Of a stretch of 64,000 nucleotides of DNA, positions 62,724 to 64,000 are shown piece by piece. The notes beneath the pieces are model-generated. The model was not told where the DNA came from and made no database searches. It saw nothing but the letters and a program-made list of their open reading frames with translations. The stretch lies in NCBI RefSeq assembly GCF_001715975.1, contig NZ_MARB01000013.1:83241-147240 (forward strand). Reading direction: 5' to 3'. This DNA is from Candidatus Thiodiazotropha endolucinida. Lineage in GTDB: Bacteria; Pseudomonadota; Gammaproteobacteria; Chromatiales; Chromatiaceae. How positions within the stretch are numbered: position 1 is the first letter of the stretch; the number at the start of each line of letters is the position of its first letter. A program made the translations under genes and the position numbers.

Positions 62724-63575
62724 ATGTCAAGAATCATTCTTTGCCTGATAACATTTCTTTGCCCCTTAGCGAAGGCTGAAGATCCCCTAAACCCAAACAA
62801 GCAATGGTGGGATGAAGAATGGTGGGAGAAAGGAAGATTAACGATACCAGTCAACAACACTGTGACTATACGTCATACATCCTACACAAATGGAGATGTT
62901 GAAATACCTGCTTTGATTATCCGCCCTGATGACAACAAGAAATATCCTGGCATTCTCTTTCAACATGGACGGCGTGGCCTTGACGATTTGGTGGTACGCC
63001 ATGCAAAAAGAGTTGCTGCCCGTGGATTCGTGATTCTCGCACCTGATGTCTTTTCCGCGCGATTCATCGAAAAATATCCAATAGAGCATGACTACGCACT
63101 GGAAAGTGACGTCAATATGGGAGTTGATCATTTACTGAGTCTGCCGGATATCAGTTCAGATAAAATCTGTCTCTACTCACATACACGCGGCGGTTACTTG
63201 ACACTGAAAGTCGCTGTTACCAAGAAGCGGCAAAACAAAGAAGTCGCTTGCTACGTCTCTTACTATCCGCATATGCAGGACCCAAATGCACCAGAACCAA
63301 TGCAGGTTTATCGCTATGCCAAAGAGGCTGATGATCTTGTCATTCCCGCACTCATCTTTATTGGTGAAAAAGAGCAGTACCAAAGAAGGCGGAGTATAGA
63401 AACCGCTGTCAAGTCAATGCAGGCCAACAATCGTCCTGTAGAACTATTCATCTATCCCGGTGTTGGGCGTGGTTTTGATTTTCGTCCGGAGAACATTCGC
63501 ACATTTGCTGATGATTTGGCTGCAAAAGATGCCATACAACGAGCCGCTGACTTTATGAGTCATTATCTACAGTGA
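62724..63575 (+). CDS. Secreted dienelactone-hydrolase-like protein lacking the catalytic triad
   Basis: This 283-residue exported protein has a signal peptide (residues 1-19, CPLAKAED) and an alpha/beta-hydrolase fold of dienelactone hydrolase type: YPGILFQHGRRGLDDLVVRH, RGFVILAPDVFS and FIYPGVGRGFDFRPENIRTF. The nucleophile turn, normally GFCxGG, reads SHTRGG; the acid position reads GEKEQ rather than GEKD; and the histidine in PGxGHGF is Arg. It therefore looks like an inactive or repurposed member. Encoded alone, with AT-rich codon use. Confidence 0.75.
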   Translation: MSRIILCLITFLCPLAKAEDPLNPNKQWWDEEWWEKGRLTIPVNNTVTIRHTSYTNGDVEIPALIIRPDDNKKYPGILFQHGRRGLDDLVVRHAKRVAARGFVILAPDVFSARFIEKYPIEHDYALESDVNMGVDHLLSLPDISSDKICLYSHTRGGYLTLKVAVTKKRQNKEVACYVSYYPHMQDPNAPEPMQVYRYAKEADDLVIPALIFIGEKEQYQRRRSIETAVKSMQANNRPVELFIYPGVGRGFDFRPENIRTFADDLAAKDAIQRAADFMSHYLQ

Positions 63576-63577
63576 GG

Positions 63578-63703
63578 ATGAAAACCCTACAAGAGATACT
63601 ACATCTCCCCCGGATCTGGCGTCACGACGGCACTGTCCTCATCCACGACTGTTATGGATTAACTGACTACGAAATCATGCGCGCCGTCATACTGGAGAAC
63701 TAA
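63578..63703 (+). CDS. Possible 41-residue ORF after the hydrolase-like gene
   Basis: An ATG two bases after the preceding stop, with GAGG just upstream, opens a 41-residue frame (MKTLQEILHLPRIWRHDGTV then LIHDCYGLTDYEIMRAVILE). No domain is recognised. It may be a coupled small protein, a fragment of a longer decayed gene, or chance. Confidence 0.25.
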   Translation: MKTLQEILHLPRIWRHDGTVLIHDCYGLTDYEIMRAVILEN

Positions 63704-64000
63704 CTGTATGAAGACCGGAAGATAATACGTATGCTGATGAACGGCACTCTGAAAAAAGCGACCGAACTTGGTGCAAATACGGACAATACCGTTGCGATGG
63801 GTTATTGTTTTGGCGATACGCTCTAAAGGCAGGGGGCAATCTGGACACAAATGACAGCCGGACTCAGCAGACGGGAGATACTAATAACAATCAAGTCCTT
63901 ATGAAATCAAATTCTTCCATTAGCAGGCTGTTGATTTTTGGGTCCGAATTTACTGGATTAGATACAATAGAGAAATCAGTATTTTGCTGGGGATATAGAG
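63704..64000. other. Terminal stretch without identified genes
   Basis: I see no supported coding or RNA feature here. Short frames are interrupted in all directions and the base composition is mixed. Confidence 0.4.

Noticed and set aside
1-64000. CRISPR arrays, tRNA, rRNA, prophage or insertion-sequence transposases
   Set aside because: None was seen by reading both strands. The only repeats are the non-coding dispersed elements and the Ig repeats.

Overview
The window looks like a chromosomal segment of a Gram-negative, facultatively anaerobic gammaproteobacterium, most plausibly a sulfur-oxidising Chromatiales-type lineage (Sedimenticola or Thiodiazotropha-like). That placement is inference from gene content: a napFDAGHBC periplasmic nitrate reductase operon behind a NarX/NarL pair, a cytosolic group 3b-type NiFe hydrogenase, NifJ, PtsP, RppH and a PsrA/PhsA-like molybdoenzyme. 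I saw no rRNA, tRNA, CRISPR array, phage gene or transposase.

Layout. 1-3.75 kb: a Fur-box-controlled Fe(III) ABC importer (fbpABC, minus strand; fbpC is cut by the window edge). 4-10.4 kb: corrinoid adenosyltransferase, AIM24-family protein, methyltransferase, LemA plus M48 protease, YajD-like HNH protein. 10.5-21 kb: nitrate respiration, with NarX-like sensor, NarL-like regulator, FNR-like and NarL-like sites, napFDAGHBC with two intercistronic hairpins, then moaA for the Mo cofactor. 21-26.7 kb: small hypothetical protein, MscS channel, CopD-like membrane protein, argD, argF, an SH3 membrane protein.

27.2-32.2 kb: an unusual eight-gene same-strand island: a FimV-like TPR protein, a receiver-like protein, a small GTPase, a winged-helix/roadblock-like protein, a 47-residue ORF, a roadblock/LC7 protein, a PAS protein and a signal-less PhnD-like binding protein. 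It resembles actinobacterial conservons or MglA/MglB modules, and I know no described system with this exact content. 32.3-40.4 kb: ptsP, rppH, a HAD phosphatase, small unknowns, a HIRAN protein, YceI and a secreted Ig-repeat protein.

40.5-50.6 kb: a probable uncharacterised anaerobic respiratory system. A periplasmic PhnD-like binding protein, a sensor kinase and a sigma-54 activator are encoded divergently from a twelve-haem-motif cytochrome, a Tat four-cluster ferredoxin, a PsrA/PhsA-like molybdoenzyme with an Asp in place of one Fe-S cysteine, and a TorD-type chaperone. A near-consensus -24/-12 promoter and inverted GGTAAC repeats lie between the two arms, so I infer that the substrate-sensing arm activates the reductase arm.

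50.6-63.7 kb: a degenerate phosphatase-like lipoprotein, a Ser/Thr kinase-HDOD-GAF protein, the group 3b hydrogenase operon with its maturation protease, divergently transcribed nifJ, and a secreted dienelactone-hydrolase-like protein that has lost its apparent catalytic residues.

A family of short inverted-repeat elements with ends like CTAGGGCCTGTTAACACTAA is scattered between genes. It includes two composite MITE-like copies whose right ends lie at or just upstream of start codons.
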